Shown: positions 7,572 to 16,360, counted from the stretch's first letter. The stretch is DNA of 38,285 nucleotides from UBA8752 sp002172485 (GCA_042089915.1 JBELJZ010000021.1:1-38285); one strand, 5' to 3'. Numbers and translations: made by a program. The notes: generated by a model not told the origin, from the letters alone.

Positions 7572-7672
7572 ATTTCCAGTGACCGGGCAAGTTCATGACG
7601 GTCATCTGCCCGCTTATGGCTGTCTCACCATCAACGGTACATTTTGAGACAACCTCTACCGACCAACTGAGT

Positions 7673-7680
7673 TATTCTTG
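7673..7680 (+). promoter_or_regulatory. Candidate -7 element of the sugar dehydrogenase gene
   Basis: TATTCTTG, one change from TAnnTTTG, lies 4 bases (CACT) before the ATG at 7685. If used, the mRNA would be leaderless. Confidence 0.4.
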
Positions 7681-7684
7681 CACT

Positions 7685-9052
7685 ATGCAACCATTGCACC
7701 TGCTCCCCCTCCTGCTCCTTGGATTCAGCCTCCAGGCCCAGGACACGTTCACCGTCGGCAATACGACCCTGTATGCGACCGACCTTGTAGAAGACAGCCA
7801 AATCCCTTGGGAAATCTTGTGGGGAGGCGATGACATGCTGTGGTGTAGCGAGCGGAAAGGGCGCGTGATCCGGATTGATCCAGTGACCGGTGACTACACC
7901 ACCGTGCTCGACCTGAATGTGACCTTCAATGGCTCTGGCGAGCCCGGCTTGCTCGGCATGGTCCAGCACCCGGACTTCCCGGAAGACCCCCGCGTCTGGG
8001 TCGTTTACTGTGACGGACAATTCAGTGTGTCCGAGCAGCTGAGCGTATTTGAATGGAATGGAACTGAATTGGTGAACGAGCAGGAGCTCATCACCCTTCC
8101 CGGTGCCCAGATCCACAATGGCAGCCGCTTGCTCTGGCTTCCCGACAACACCCTCCTGATGACGACAGGTGACGCAGGTGATACCGACACCAGCCAAGAT
8201 CTGGAGAGCCTCAACGGAAAGATTCTCCGCTTGAATCCCGACGGTACGATTCCTGCGGACAACCCCTTCCCGGACAACTACACCTACACTTGGGGAAACC
8301 GCAATGCGCAAGGCTTGTGCATCGGTCCGAACGGCTTGATCTACGCCTCGGAGCACGGCCAGAACCAAGACGATGAGTTCAACCTCGTCGAAGCTGGCCG
8401 CAACTACGGATGGCCCACGGTCCAAGGCGCGTGCAACACCAACAACGAGCAAGCCTTCTGCGAGGAGTGGGACGTGATGGAACCGCTTCAAGCCTGGACG
8501 CCCTGCATCGCCCTCAATGGCCTCGAGTACTACACCCACTCCGCCATTCCCGAATTCCAAGGCAAGATCATGATGGGGGTCATGAGCGGCTTCAGCGACC
8601 CGCTTCCCGGCCGCCTCATCGTGATGGAACTCTCCGAAGACGGCACTTCCGTGGTGGACGACGAGGCCTACTTCGGCAGCTTCAACCAGCGCATCCGCGA
8701 CATTGCGGTCAACCCGTATACCGGGGGATTCTACCTCGCTTTCAACGGCACCTCCTACCCGGGGTCTCCCCCCAACATCATCAAGGAATTCAGCACATCC
8801 GACCCGTCCAGCGTGCCCAGCCCGGTGGTCGAGCCCGTGCTCATCCGGCCCATTCCAGCTTCAGGCCGTGTGGACATTAGCGTCACCAACGGTGCCATCG
8901 GTGGACCACTCGTGGTGCGCGACATGGCCGGTCGCGTGGTGTTCGAAAGCCAAGTGGAGTCCCTTCACTTCCCCATGGACATCGAAGGATGGGCGCCAGG
9001 GCGCTACACGGTGTGGACCGCGACGGGGGCCAGCCCCATGATGGTGCGCTGA
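7685..9052 (+). CDS. Exported PQQ-type sugar dehydrogenase-like protein with T9SS sorting domain
   Basis: This 455-residue protein has a signal peptide (MQPLHLLPLLLLGFSLQAQ). A six-bladed propeller of the glucose/sorbosone dehydrogenase family (about residues 28-360) shows GLLGMVQHPDFPEDPRVWV, HNGSRLLWLPDNTLLMTTGD, LNGKILRLNPDGTIP and GLIYASEHGQNQDDEFN. Family enzymes oxidise aldoses with PQQ, but many members have unproven cofactor and substrate. The last 80 residues (PIPASGRVDI to ASPMMVR) form a T9SS C-terminal sorting domain, so it is predicted to be secreted or surface-anchored. ATG 7685 is chosen over an upstream in-frame ATG at 7595 because it gives the signal peptide. The stop is one base from the stop of the convergent OmpA-family gene. 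Confidence 0.88.
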   Translation: MQPLHLLPLLLLGFSLQAQDTFTVGNTTLYATDLVEDSQIPWEILWGGDDMLWCSERKGRVIRIDPVTGDYTTVLDLNVTFNGSGEPGLLGMVQHPDFPEDPRVWVVYCDGQFSVSEQLSVFEWNGTELVNEQELITLPGAQIHNGSRLLWLPDNTLLMTTGDAGDTDTSQDLESLNGKILRLNPDGTIPADNPFPDNYTYTWGNRNAQGLCIGPNGLIYASEHGQNQDDEFNLVEAGRNYGWPTVQGACNTNNEQAFCEEWDVMEPLQAWTPCIALNGLEYYTHSAIPEFQGKIMMGVMSGFSDPLPGRLIVMELSEDGTSVVDDEAYFGSFNQRIRDIAVNPYTGGFYLAFNGTSYPGSPPNIIKEFSTSDPSSVPSPVVEPVLIRPIPASGRVDISVTNGAIGGPLVVRDMAGRVVFESQVESLHFPMDIEGWAPGRYTVWTATGASPMMVR

Positions 9053-9053
9053 T

Positions 9054-11021
9054 TCAATCCATCCCCAACACGCGGAGAGAGGTCCGGCGATTCTGTCGTC
9101 GGGCCTCTTCCGTTTGACCGGGAACCGCCGGGCGCGACTGGCCATATCCCACCGCCGTCAGCTGGCCCTCCACTGCGCCGTGGCGCTCGAGGAAACCCAA
9201 CACGGCTTCAGCCCGCTGTCGTGACAATTCTTCATTGTCTTTGGCCAGGCCCACGTCGTCGGTGTGTCCCCCCACTTCCAATCGGACACGAGGATTGGAT
9301 GCGAGCCAAAGCGCCACTGCCCGGAGCTCGGGTTCAGACGCAGCGGACAATGCGGCACTGCCGGTTTCAAAGAACACATTGCGCAGCACGACTTCGGCAT
9401 TCTCCTCCAAGGGTGACAGCTGAAAGTCGCGGCGGGACCGCCCCGTCCACTCCCCAGCTTCGACGCGCACCGACTCCAGCAGATGCCCCGGTGCTTCGGC
9501 GAGCAGGACAAAGTCCCGGTCCATGGGAATGGGGATGTGGTACTGGCCATCCGCGCCGGTCCGGCCCACTGCAAAGGCTTCGCCCGTGACGCCATCCAAC
9601 AGCCGCACCACCCCCTGTGGCAGCCCTGCTCCATCCAATGCGGCGATGCGTCCCTCCAAGGCCGCCGTCGGGTCGGCCTGAGCGGATTCGGGCACTTCGA
9701 AGACATGCAAGTCCAATTGCCCGTCCACGGACCGACTGAAATAGCCGGTGCGGCCATCTGATGCGACCACCATGCCGCTCTCGTCCTCAGGTGTGTTCAG
9801 GGGGTAGCCAAGGTTGACGGGTTCACCCCACGCCCCATCGGGCCCCAATTCACACACAAACAGGTCCAGGCCGCCCATGCCGGGGTGCCCATTCGAAGCG
9901 AAAAACAAATGGCGGCCGTCGGGATGGAGGAACGGGCGCATTTCCTGGCCTGCGGTGTTGATGCCGTCTGGTAAGGGGCGGGCTTCCGTGAACCGCCCGT
10001 CCACGCCGGTCTGTGCCATGTAGAGGTCGTGCTGCCTTTGCCCGGGGCGTCCTCGGCCACGGGTGAAGAACAGCATGCGGCCATCCGGACTCAAGCAAGG
10101 CTGGCTCTCCCAACCGCCGGTGTTCAAGGCCCCCAGATTGACCGGGCGTTGCCACCGGCCATTGGCGTCCCGCCGGCTCAGATAGAGGTCGCAACTGCCG
10201 CGGTGGTCCCCTTCGCCTGGACGGTCTGCATCGCGGCACATGGTATAACACAGGGTATTGCCATCACCGGACAGGCTCGCTGCGCCCTCGTTGTTGCCGG
10301 TGTTCAATCCGCGCAGTGGCTCGGCTTCCGACCACATGCCCCTGTTTCGGGTCGAGATGTACAAATCTTCCTGGCCGTGCCGAAGGCGAACATCCTCAAC
10401 ACGGCGCGTGAAGATGAGCCCTTCTCCGGCCAACCAAAGGCTGGGAAAATATTCGTCCTGAAGCGTGGAAATGGCCGGCGGCAATGGAGTTGGCACCGCA
10501 TTCACAGGATGTGCCAATGCTTCGGCCATGAAGGCCGCATCCGCGAGGACGGACCCGATGCGCGCCGTATCCGGACCCTCGGGTACCCCAGGAATGGCGA
10601 GCATCGCTTTCATCGCTTGTTCCATGGCAGCGGGATCCAGAGCGTAGCGCGCTGCCCGGGCCCACGCGAAGTGGTCTCGGATCCAATCCTGACTGTCCCG
10701 GGTCAGGTAGCGCTCATAGAGAGCCAGGGCATTTTGGTAGGCACCTTGCTCAAAGCGCATCCCAGCCAACAGGCGCTCAGCCTCTGAAAACCCAGGATCC
10801 AAAGCCACGGCCTTGAGGAGTCCGTCCTCCACCTTCTGCTGCAATGCCAACTTGTCCGCGCCGGGCGCCATGGCCTCGCGGGCAGCCTCTACTGCCTTTC
10901 GATACGCTTTGACGGCCTTCTTGTTGTCGGAGTGCAGCCTTGCCCCGGGCTGGGCATGAACGGTTCCCCACCCCACACTAAGCAGGAGCATCACGCTCCA
11001 CCATGTTGTCTTGTTCGTCAT
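9054..11021 (-). CDS. TPR / beta-propeller (PD40) / CarboxypepD-regulatory / OmpA protein, PorE-like
   Basis: This 655-residue protein starts with a signal peptide (MTNKTTWWSVMLLLSVGWGTVHAQ). Then come TPR-like helices (about 30-175), a PD40/WD40-like propeller (about 185-440, with repeated LSPDGRMLFFTRG and HPDGRHLFFASNG blades) and a carboxypeptidase-regulatory fold (about 452-530). A C-terminal OmpA peptidoglycan-binding domain (about 545-655) has VGGHTDDVG and LSRQRAEAVLGFL. This order is that of PorE, the peptidoglycan-binding component of the T9SS, but Bacteroidota encode several OmpA proteins of this shape. It is predicted periplasmic, bound to cell wall. ATG 11021 is chosen for the signal peptide; the frame is open further upstream without domain support. 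Confidence 0.85.
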   Translation of the reverse strand: MTNKTTWWSVMLLLSVGWGTVHAQPGARLHSDNKKAVKAYRKAVEAAREAMAPGADKLALQQKVEDGLLKAVALDPGFSEAERLLAGMRFEQGAYQNALALYERYLTRDSQDWIRDHFAWARAARYALDPAAMEQAMKAMLAIPGVPEGPDTARIGSVLADAAFMAEALAHPVNAVPTPLPPAISTLQDEYFPSLWLAGEGLIFTRRVEDVRLRHGQEDLYISTRNRGMWSEAEPLRGLNTGNNEGAASLSGDGNTLCYTMCRDADRPGEGDHRGSCDLYLSRRDANGRWQRPVNLGALNTGGWESQPCLSPDGRMLFFTRGRGRPGQRQHDLYMAQTGVDGRFTEARPLPDGINTAGQEMRPFLHPDGRHLFFASNGHPGMGGLDLFVCELGPDGAWGEPVNLGYPLNTPEDESGMVVASDGRTGYFSRSVDGQLDLHVFEVPESAQADPTAALEGRIAALDGAGLPQGVVRLLDGVTGEAFAVGRTGADGQYHIPIPMDRDFVLLAEAPGHLLESVRVEAGEWTGRSRRDFQLSPLEENAEVVLRNVFFETGSAALSAASEPELRAVALWLASNPRVRLEVGGHTDDVGLAKDNEELSRQRAEAVLGFLERHGAVEGQLTAVGYGQSRPAVPGQTEEARRQNRRTSLRVLGMD

Positions 11022-11069
11022 GTGCCTGGATCGCAAACGCCAAGATGGGGCCGTTCGCGCGCCCATCCC

Positions 11070-11077
11070 CAACTTCG
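11070..11077 (+). promoter_or_regulatory. Candidate -7-like element of the phosphodiesterase gene
   Basis: CAACTTCG lies 4 bases (CACC) before the GTG at 11082. It is the same octamer as upstream of rimM. Confidence 0.3.
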
Positions 11078-11081
11078 CACC

Positions 11082-11576
11082 GTGCGCATCGGACTCATCA
11101 GCGACACCCATGGTCACATCGATGACCGGATCCTGCATCACTTTTCGGAGTGCGATGAAATCTGGCATGCTGGGGACATCGGGCATTTCCGCGTAAGCGA
11201 TGCCTTGGCAGAAGTGGCACCACTCGTGGTCGTCCATGGCAACATTGACGATCAATTGTTGCGTCGGGATTTCCCCGAACACCAACATTTTGAGCGCGGC
11301 GGCTGCCGCATTTGGATGACGCACATCGGAGGACGGCCTGGCCGCTATGCAAAAGGAATTCGGCGCGGATTGGATGCGCACCGGCCGGATCTGTTCGTCT
11401 GTGGGCACTCCCACCTGCTCATGGTCAAGAAGGACGCATCCTGGGGTGGACTCTACTTGAATCCAGGCGCCGCCGGCAGGCAGGGATTCCACCAGATGCG
11501 CACCATGTTGCGCTTCCGTTTGGAAGACGGATTGGTTCTGGAGCCTGAGGTCATCGAACTTGGACCGCGGGGATGA
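11082..11576 (+). CDS. YfcE/MJ0936-type metallophosphoesterase
   Basis: This 164-residue protein carries the calcineurin-like metal-binding motifs in order: LISDTHGH (D-x-H), HAGDIG (GD), VVHGNIDD (GN), MTHIGG and CGHSHLLM (GHxH). Small proteins of this family are manganese-dependent phosphodiesterases. The physiological substrate is usually unknown. GTG 11082 gives the family N-terminus VRIGLISDTH; an in-frame upstream extension overlaps the OmpA-family gene and has no domain. The gene is divergent from that gene, with 60 bases between starts. Confidence 0.88.
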   Translation: MRIGLISDTHGHIDDRILHHFSECDEIWHAGDIGHFRVSDALAEVAPLVVVHGNIDDQLLRRDFPEHQHFERGGCRIWMTHIGGRPGRYAKGIRRGLDAHRPDLFVCGHSHLLMVKKDASWGGLYLNPGAAGRQGFHQMRTMLRFRLEDGLVLEPEVIELGPRG

Positions 11577-11589
11577 ATTGCCCTGAAAA

Positions 11590-11619
11590 TTGAAGTCGAC
11601 AAAAGATGTCGTAAACTTG
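11590..11619 (+). promoter_or_regulatory. Candidate rho promoter
   Basis: TTG (11590-11592) and TAAACTTG (11612-11619) are separated by 19 bases, matching the -33/-7 spacing of Bacteroidota promoters. The -7 box has one change from TAnnTTTG. The transcript would start near 11625, giving a leader of about 80 bases. Confidence 0.5.
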
Positions 11620-11623
11620 CAGT

Positions 11624-11700
11624 GCACCGTTTGAGGTGCTTCGGGCCATCGGCCCATTCCTTCGGGACATCTGAAATGAATTTCCGCCCACCCTGTGGGC
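11624..11700 (+). promoter_or_regulatory. Structured rho leader with three stem-loops
   Basis: Three perfect stems lie in the leader: GCACC/GGTGC (11624-11639), GGGCC-ATC-GGCCC (11643-11655) and GCCCAC-CCT-GTGGGC (11686-11700). The last ends 6 bases before the rho ATG, where it could limit ribosome access. Leader-mediated autoregulation is known for rho in other bacteria. Function here is inferred. Confidence 0.4.
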
Positions 11701-11706
11701 ATCCCC

Positions 11707-13383
11707 ATGTACGACATCATTGACCTGAACAGCCGACTGGTGGCTGAGCTCCGCGACATCGCGAAGAAGCTGAACATCGCGCGTGTCGACAAGCTCAAGA
11801 AGCAAGAGCTCGTCTACGCCATCCTCGACGAGCAAGCCGTTTCCAAGGCGGACAAGCCGGCCGAGAAAACTGAATCCAAGGACGGCGATGCGCCAAACCG
11901 CGGTCGGGGCCGTGAACGTGCTGCCGCCAAGAAAGAGTCGGGTTCCAAGTCGGACGACGACGGTGCCTCCGAAGAGAAGGGCGACAAGAAAGAGGGTCGC
12001 CAGCGTCGCGACCAGAAGGACGGTCGGAAGGACGGTGACCGGAAGGACGGCGATCGGAAGGACCGCCAGAACAAGGACGACCGGGGTGACCGGAACGATC
12101 GGCGCAACAAGGACGACCGCGGTGACAAAGGGGACCGTGGAGACCGCAAAGACCGCGGTGACCGCAGGGACCGTGGCGATCGCAAGGACCGCAACCGCGA
12201 CCGCAACCGCGATCGCCGCGATCGGGATCGGGACCGCCTCGGTGAGCCCGAGGAACACGGCTTCAACTTTGACGGCATCGCCCAAGCTGAGGGCGTGCTG
12301 GAGGTGATGCCCGAAGGCTTCGGCTACCTGCGCAGTGCGGACTACAATTACCTGAACAGCCCGGATGACGTCTACGTCAGCAACCGCCAGATCAAAGCGG
12401 CTGGCCTCCAGACCGGAGACAACGTGGTCTGCTCCATCCGTCCGCCGCGCAAAGGCGACAAGTACTACCCCATGGTGGAGGTGCTCAAGGTCAATGGCCG
12501 AGACCCCTCCTGGGTGCGGGACCGCGTTCCCTTCAAATACCTGACGGCCCTGTTCCCCCAAGAGGCCTTCAACCTCGCCGGCAAGGGCAACAACCTGTCG
12601 ACCCGTGTCATCGACCTCTTCTCCCCCATTGGAAAAGGGCAGCGAGGCATGATCGTGTCTCCGCCCAAGGCCGGTAAGACCACCTTGCTCAAGGATGTCG
12701 CCAACGCCATCGCGGAGAACCACCCCGAGACGTATCTCATCATCCTGCTGATCGACGAGCGTCCTGAGGAAGTGACGGACATGAAGCGCAGTGTCAATGC
12801 GGAGGTCATCGCCTCCACGTTTGACGAACCCGCCGACCGCCACGTGAAGATTGCCGAGATCGTGCTCGAGAAAGCCCGACGCATGGTCGAGTGCGGACAC
12901 GACGTCTGCATCCTCCTCGACTCCATCACCCGTCTGGCCCGCGCCTACAACACCGTGGCCCCCGGCTCCGGAAAGGTGCTCTCCGGCGGTGTGGAATCCA
13001 ACGCCCTGCAGAAGCCCAAGCGCTTCTTCGGTGCGGCACGGAACATCGAAAACGGCGGGTCGCTCAGCATCATCGCCACGGCCCTCGTGGAGACCGGTTC
13101 CAAAATGGACGAGGTCATCTTCGAGGAGTTCAAGGGAACCGGCAACATGGAGCTGCAGCTCGACCGCCGAATTGCCAACCGCGGCATCTACCCAGCCATC
13201 GACATCCTCGGCTCCAGCACGCGCCGGGACGACGAGCTCATCCACCCGCAGATGCTGCAACGCATCCGGGTCCTGCGCCGTCACTTGGCCGACATGAACC
13301 CCATCGAAGCGATGGAATTCCTCAAGGACCGGTTGAGCCGGACCGATTCCAACGAGGAGTTCTTGATCTCGATGAACGGCTGA
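11707..13383 (+). CDS. rho: Transcription termination factor Rho with long charged insert
   Basis: This 558-residue protein is longer than the roughly 420-residue E. coli Rho. It has an N-terminal helical domain (about 1-45, MYDIIDLNSRLVAELRDIAKK). A low-complexity insert (about 50-180) becomes almost pure Asp/Arg/Lys/Gly/Asn. The RNA-binding cold-shock-like domain follows (GVLEVMPEGFGYLRS). The hexameric ATPase has Walker A PPKAGKTTLL, LLIDERPEEVTDM and CILLDSITRLARAYN. Rho terminates transcription by translocating along RNA. The disordered insert is typical of Bacteroidota; in Bacteroides thetaiotaomicron such a region drives phase separation. ATG 11707 is preferred over GTG 11695 because the family begins MYDII. 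The GTG start of the next gene lies one base after the stop. Confidence 0.97.
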   Translation: MYDIIDLNSRLVAELRDIAKKLNIARVDKLKKQELVYAILDEQAVSKADKPAEKTESKDGDAPNRGRGRERAAAKKESGSKSDDDGASEEKGDKKEGRQRRDQKDGRKDGDRKDGDRKDRQNKDDRGDRNDRRNKDDRGDKGDRGDRKDRGDRRDRGDRKDRNRDRNRDRRDRDRDRLGEPEEHGFNFDGIAQAEGVLEVMPEGFGYLRSADYNYLNSPDDVYVSNRQIKAAGLQTGDNVVCSIRPPRKGDKYYPMVEVLKVNGRDPSWVRDRVPFKYLTALFPQEAFNLAGKGNNLSTRVIDLFSPIGKGQRGMIVSPPKAGKTTLLKDVANAIAENHPETYLIILLIDERPEEVTDMKRSVNAEVIASTFDEPADRHVKIAEIVLEKARRMVECGHDVCILLDSITRLARAYNTVAPGSGKVLSGGVESNALQKPKRFFGAARNIENGGSLSIIATALVETGSKMDEVIFEEFKGTGNMELQLDRRIANRGIYPAIDILGSSTRRDDELIHPQMLQRIRVLRRHLADMNPIEAMEFLKDRLSRTDSNEEFLISMNG

Positions 13384-13384
13384 C

Positions 13385-13933
13385 GTGGGCAACCCGCTTC
13401 AGAAGATCTGGTTTTTTCCTGTGGTCGCGTCCATCCTCTGGTGGACGATTCGACTCAGCCTGTTGGGGCGTGTTCCGTTCGAGACGGGGGTCACCATCGG
13501 CGCCCTGTCCAATTTTGGACTGTTGGTCCTGGTCATCTTTCTCTCTGATTTTTGGCGAGATAAGGCAGACTCGTTCTTGCAGCAATTGAAGGCCAACCTT
13601 CAGCCCGGTGTCCTGTTCGCTTGCTTGGCCGCTGGCGGTGTGGGACTGTTTCACCACGGCATTGCCGCGGAAGCCACAGCCCTTCGCCAAGCCGAGCGGG
13701 AGCGCTTCATCGAGGAGTCCCTCTCCGACCCTGCGGTCTATGCCGAGCTGCAAGCTGAGGATCCCCAGCTTGCCGCCTTGGACCGGGACACCGCCAAACA
13801 ACGCGCCCTCGATGGCCTTCGCTTCCAGTTCAATCCGATGTGGCACGTCACGGCGAGCTTGTTGTCCTTGCTCCTGGCCGCGCTGTCCACCGGTGTGTTC
13901 GTCACCTTCCTCAGCCGATGGTTGCGGACCTGA
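13385..13933 (+). CDS. DUF4199-like integral membrane protein
   Basis: This 182-residue membrane protein starts at a GTG one base after the rho stop. Hydrophobic segments lie at about residues 10-28, 35-55, 75-92 and 158-178. A soluble charged stretch between the last two (about 95-150) is rich in Ala, Glu and Arg. The layout resembles Bacteroidota DUF4199 proteins, which are often found beside housekeeping genes and have no assigned function. It sits between rho and porT in an apparent operon. I cannot infer an activity. Confidence 0.7.
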   Translation: MGNPLQKIWFFPVVASILWWTIRLSLLGRVPFETGVTIGALSNFGLLVLVIFLSDFWRDKADSFLQQLKANLQPGVLFACLAAGGVGLFHHGIAAEATALRQAERERFIEESLSDPAVYAELQAEDPQLAALDRDTAKQRALDGLRFQFNPMWHVTASLLSLLLAALSTGVFVTFLSRWLRT

Positions 13934-13980
13934 ACCCAACACTGCAATTTCGCCGCGTGAAGTCCGTTCTTCCCAAGCCC

Positions 13981-14700
13981 ATGCGACGCGCTCTGCTCCA
14001 ATCCGGTTGGCTGTTCGGCCTGCTCCTGATGGTGGGGTCCGTCCAAGCGCAAACAGCCAAGCAGAACTTGGCGAAGTTTGATTACCGCGCCTACCACTTT
14101 GGATTTCTGCTGAGCGGAAACACCAGCAGCTTCAATTTCAACCTGCGGCCAGATTTCACCTTCGCCGACAGCCTGCTGAGCGTGGAGAACAACAGCCTGT
14201 CCGGATTCAACCTCGCCCTGCTGGCCTCATTGAATATCAGTCCGGTCGTCCACGTCCGGTTCACGCCTGGACTCAGCTTCCAAGACCGCGGACTGCTGTT
14301 CCGGTTCCGAGAGACAGACGGCACCATCCTGCCCGTCAACGTTCGGACGGAGAGCGTCTATCTGGACTTTCCCCTGCTGCTCAAACTGCGGACGGAGCGG
14401 ATCGGCAACTTTGCGCCGTATGCGCTGATCGGAGGCAAACTCAGCCGGGACATGCAGTCCCAAGCTGACGTCAACCAAAGCCTTCAGGACGGCTACATCC
14501 TCAAGTTGGCCAAGGCAAACTCCAGCCTGGACGTCGGTGCTGGAGCCGACTTCTTCCTCCCCTTCTTCAAATTCTCGGTGGAACTGAAGACCGAATTCGG
14601 GATGCGCAACGTCCTGATTCAGGACGACACCCCCTTCAGCGCCGCCTTTGATGAGCTGCGCACCCGCAGCTTCATCATCAGCTTCACCTTCGAAGGGTAA
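13981..14700 (+). CDS. porT: PorT-like outer-membrane beta-barrel protein (T9SS)
   Basis: This 239-residue protein has a signal peptide (MRRALLQSGWLFGLLLMVGSVQAQ). Alternating beta-strand segments follow, ending in an aromatic/hydrophobic strand (RSFIISFTFEG). Conserved PorT features are visible: YHFGFLLSGN near the start, VHVRFTPGLSFQDRGLLF and SVYLDFPLLLKLRTERIGN. PorT is an outer-membrane component required for T9SS secretion. Upstream in-frame starts (for example ATG 13918) overlap the preceding gene and would bury the signal peptide, so 13981 is chosen. Its last 17 bases overlap the convergent prmA. The T9SS cargo genes at 7685-9052 and 23393-32443 are its likely clients. Confidence 0.82.
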   Translation: MRRALLQSGWLFGLLLMVGSVQAQTAKQNLAKFDYRAYHFGFLLSGNTSSFNFNLRPDFTFADSLLSVENNSLSGFNLALLASLNISPVVHVRFTPGLSFQDRGLLFRFRETDGTILPVNVRTESVYLDFPLLLKLRTERIGNFAPYALIGGKLSRDMQSQADVNQSLQDGYILKLAKANSSLDVGAGADFFLPFFKFSVELKTEFGMRNVLIQDDTPFSAAFDELRTRSFIISFTFEG

Positions 14701-15535
14701 GGATGCGCCACTCCGCCTCCTCGTGAAGGCGCGCGCGCTTCAACCCATGCGCCGCCGCCGCTTCTTCCAACGGCGAGACATCCGGCTGGAGGAAACCACT
14801 CAACATCAGGGTTGAACCGGGCTTCATGGTGGCCACATAGGCGGCCATGTCCTCGAGAAGGATGTTCCGGTTGATGTTGGCGATGACCACATCAAATCGC
14901 GCCGCATCGACATCCGTCAACGTATTCGCTCCCCCCTCCCGGACTTCGAGCCCCCTTGAGGCCAGCCCATTGAGACTCAGGTTCTCCTCCGTGTTGCGCA
15001 CGCTCCAAGGATCGATGTCGACGAGGACCACATCCCGCGCACCCCGCATGGCAGCATACACGCCCAACACCCCCGAGCCGCAGCCCATGTCCAGCACGGA
15101 CAGGTCAGACCAGTCCATTTGTGCCATCTCGGCGAGCAGGCCGCGTGTGGTTTCATGGTGGCCCGTACCGAACGCCATCCTCGGTTGGATGGTGATCTGA
15201 TGGGCGAATCCATCTGAGCCTTCGCGGTTGTGGAAGGGGGCACTGACCCGCACCACATCGCCAACTTCCACCTCCGGGTAGTCGGACTCCCATTGGGCAT
15301 TCCAATTCTCCTCCTCCACTTCGGAAACGGACCACTCTGCGAGTCCCAGAGACACGAGGCGTGTCCGCACATCCTCCAGGTCAACTTGGTTCACCTCGTG
15401 GTCCTGACCGAAGGCCATCATTCCATCGCCCTCGTGCTGGAACATGCTGCAGCCCGCCTCATCGAGCCAAGCTGTGGCGATGTCCCTGCCCGGTTCTGCC
15501 GGTGAACAGCGAACGTGGATGCGAATCCAGCCCAC
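14684..15535 (-). CDS. prmA: Ribosomal protein L11 methyltransferase
   Basis: This 283-residue protein has the PrmA layout. A short N-terminal substrate-recognition domain includes EENWNAQWESDYPEVEVGD. A class I SAM methyltransferase follows with PRMAFGTGHHETTR, VLDMGCGSGVLGVYAA and VIANINRNILLEDM, all PrmA signatures. It trimethylates ribosomal protein L11 in the cytoplasm. The GTG start at 15535 lies 2 bases after the tpiA stop, so the two are probably cotranscribed. Its 3' end overlaps porT on the other strand by 17 bases. Confidence 0.95.
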   Translation of the reverse strand: MGWIRIHVRCSPAEPGRDIATAWLDEAGCSMFQHEGDGMMAFGQDHEVNQVDLEDVRTRLVSLGLAEWSVSEVEEENWNAQWESDYPEVEVGDVVRVSAPFHNREGSDGFAHQITIQPRMAFGTGHHETTRGLLAEMAQMDWSDLSVLDMGCGSGVLGVYAAMRGARDVVLVDIDPWSVRNTEENLSLNGLASRGLEVREGGANTLTDVDAARFDVVIANINRNILLEDMAAYVATMKPGSTLMLSGFLQPDVSPLEEAAAAHGLKRARLHEEAEWRILTLRR

Positions 15536-15537
15536 GG

Positions 15538-16308
15538 TCAGGCGTTGGAAGCCTCCGCCGCCACGGCACGTCCAGCGGCAGCGACGACAGCTTGGAAATT
15601 CTCTGGGTCCAAGGACGCCCCTCCAATCAGACCGCCGTCAACGTCGGCACACGCGAACAATTCGTCCGCGTTGGCCGGCTTGCAGCTTCCGCCGTAAAGC
15701 AGTGGGATGGCGCGGGCCACCTCCGCGTCGTACCCTTCGGCCAACCAGCCGCGAATGGCCGCGTGCATCTCTTGGGCTTGTTCGGCAGTGGCTGTCAGTC
15801 CGGTTCCAATCGCCCAGATGGGTTCGTAGGCGACCACCACACGATCCATGGCCGCTGCAGGCAGGTGCAGAATGCCCGATTCCAATTGGCGCAGCACCTT
15901 GTCGAAATGCACATCGGCCTGGCGGTCCTGTAGGCTCTCGCCGCAGCAGAACACCACGCGGAGTCCCGCCTCCAAGACCCGGTTCACCTTTTCAGCCACT
16001 GTCTCGTCGTCGTCACCGTGACCGTCGCGGCGCTCACTGTGTCCCACGATGACGTCCTGAACGCCGCAACCGGCCAACATGTCTGCCGTGAATTCTCCGG
16101 TCTGTGCACCAGGCCCAGTAGCCGACACATTTTGCGACCCGAGACGGAAGGGCAGTGAAGTCGCTCCCATGGCAGCGAGATACGGAGCCGGCGGAGCGAT
16201 CATGACCTCGACACCCTCGGGTGCCGCATCCAACTTTGCGAACGCGTTCGCAAATTCCATGGATTCGTTGAATGACTTGTTGCTTTTCCAATTGCCAGCG
16301 ACCAGCAT
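15538..16308 (-). CDS. tpiA: Triosephosphate isomerase
   Basis: This 256-residue protein is a standard TIM-barrel isomerase. It has LVAGNWKSNK with the catalytic lysine, VIVGHSERR with the catalytic histidine, VVAYEPIWAIGTG with the catalytic glutamate, and a phosphate-gripping C-terminal LLYGGSCKPAN plus GLIGGASL. It interconverts glyceraldehyde 3-phosphate and dihydroxyacetone phosphate. The Asp-rich stretch after GHSERR (DGHGDDDE) is an unusual version of a variable region. ATG 16308 gives MLVAGNWK; ATG 16335 would add nine residues. A promoter-like TACCTTTCG lies upstream at 16352-16360. It is not in the pfkA-gap operon, 9 kb away. Confidence 0.96.
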   Translation of the reverse strand: MLVAGNWKSNKSFNESMEFANAFAKLDAAPEGVEVMIAPPAPYLAAMGATSLPFRLGSQNVSATGPGAQTGEFTADMLAGCGVQDVIVGHSERRDGHGDDDETVAEKVNRVLEAGLRVVFCCGESLQDRQADVHFDKVLRQLESGILHLPAAAMDRVVVAYEPIWAIGTGLTATAEQAQEMHAAIRGWLAEGYDAEVARAIPLLYGGSCKPANADELFACADVDGGLIGGASLDPENFQAVVAAAGRAVAAEASNA

Positions 16309-16351
16309 GTTTCGGTGGTTTGTGGGGAAATCCATCCCGCGATTTGAGCTG

Positions 16352-16360
16352 CGAAAGGTA
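16352..16360 (-). promoter_or_regulatory. Candidate -7 element upstream of tpiA
   Basis: The minus strand reads TACCTTTCG, close to TAnnTTTG, 16 bases before the possible ATG at 16335 and 43 before ATG 16308. It lies in the short divergent region shared with recQ. Confidence 0.35.

Noticed and set aside
11551..13392. Long open frame of about 610 codons on the minus strand across rho
   Set aside because: It is fully antisense to rho, shows no domain, and its Ser/Arg-like and Val/Ala-rich runs follow from the rho repeats and GC-rich codon use.
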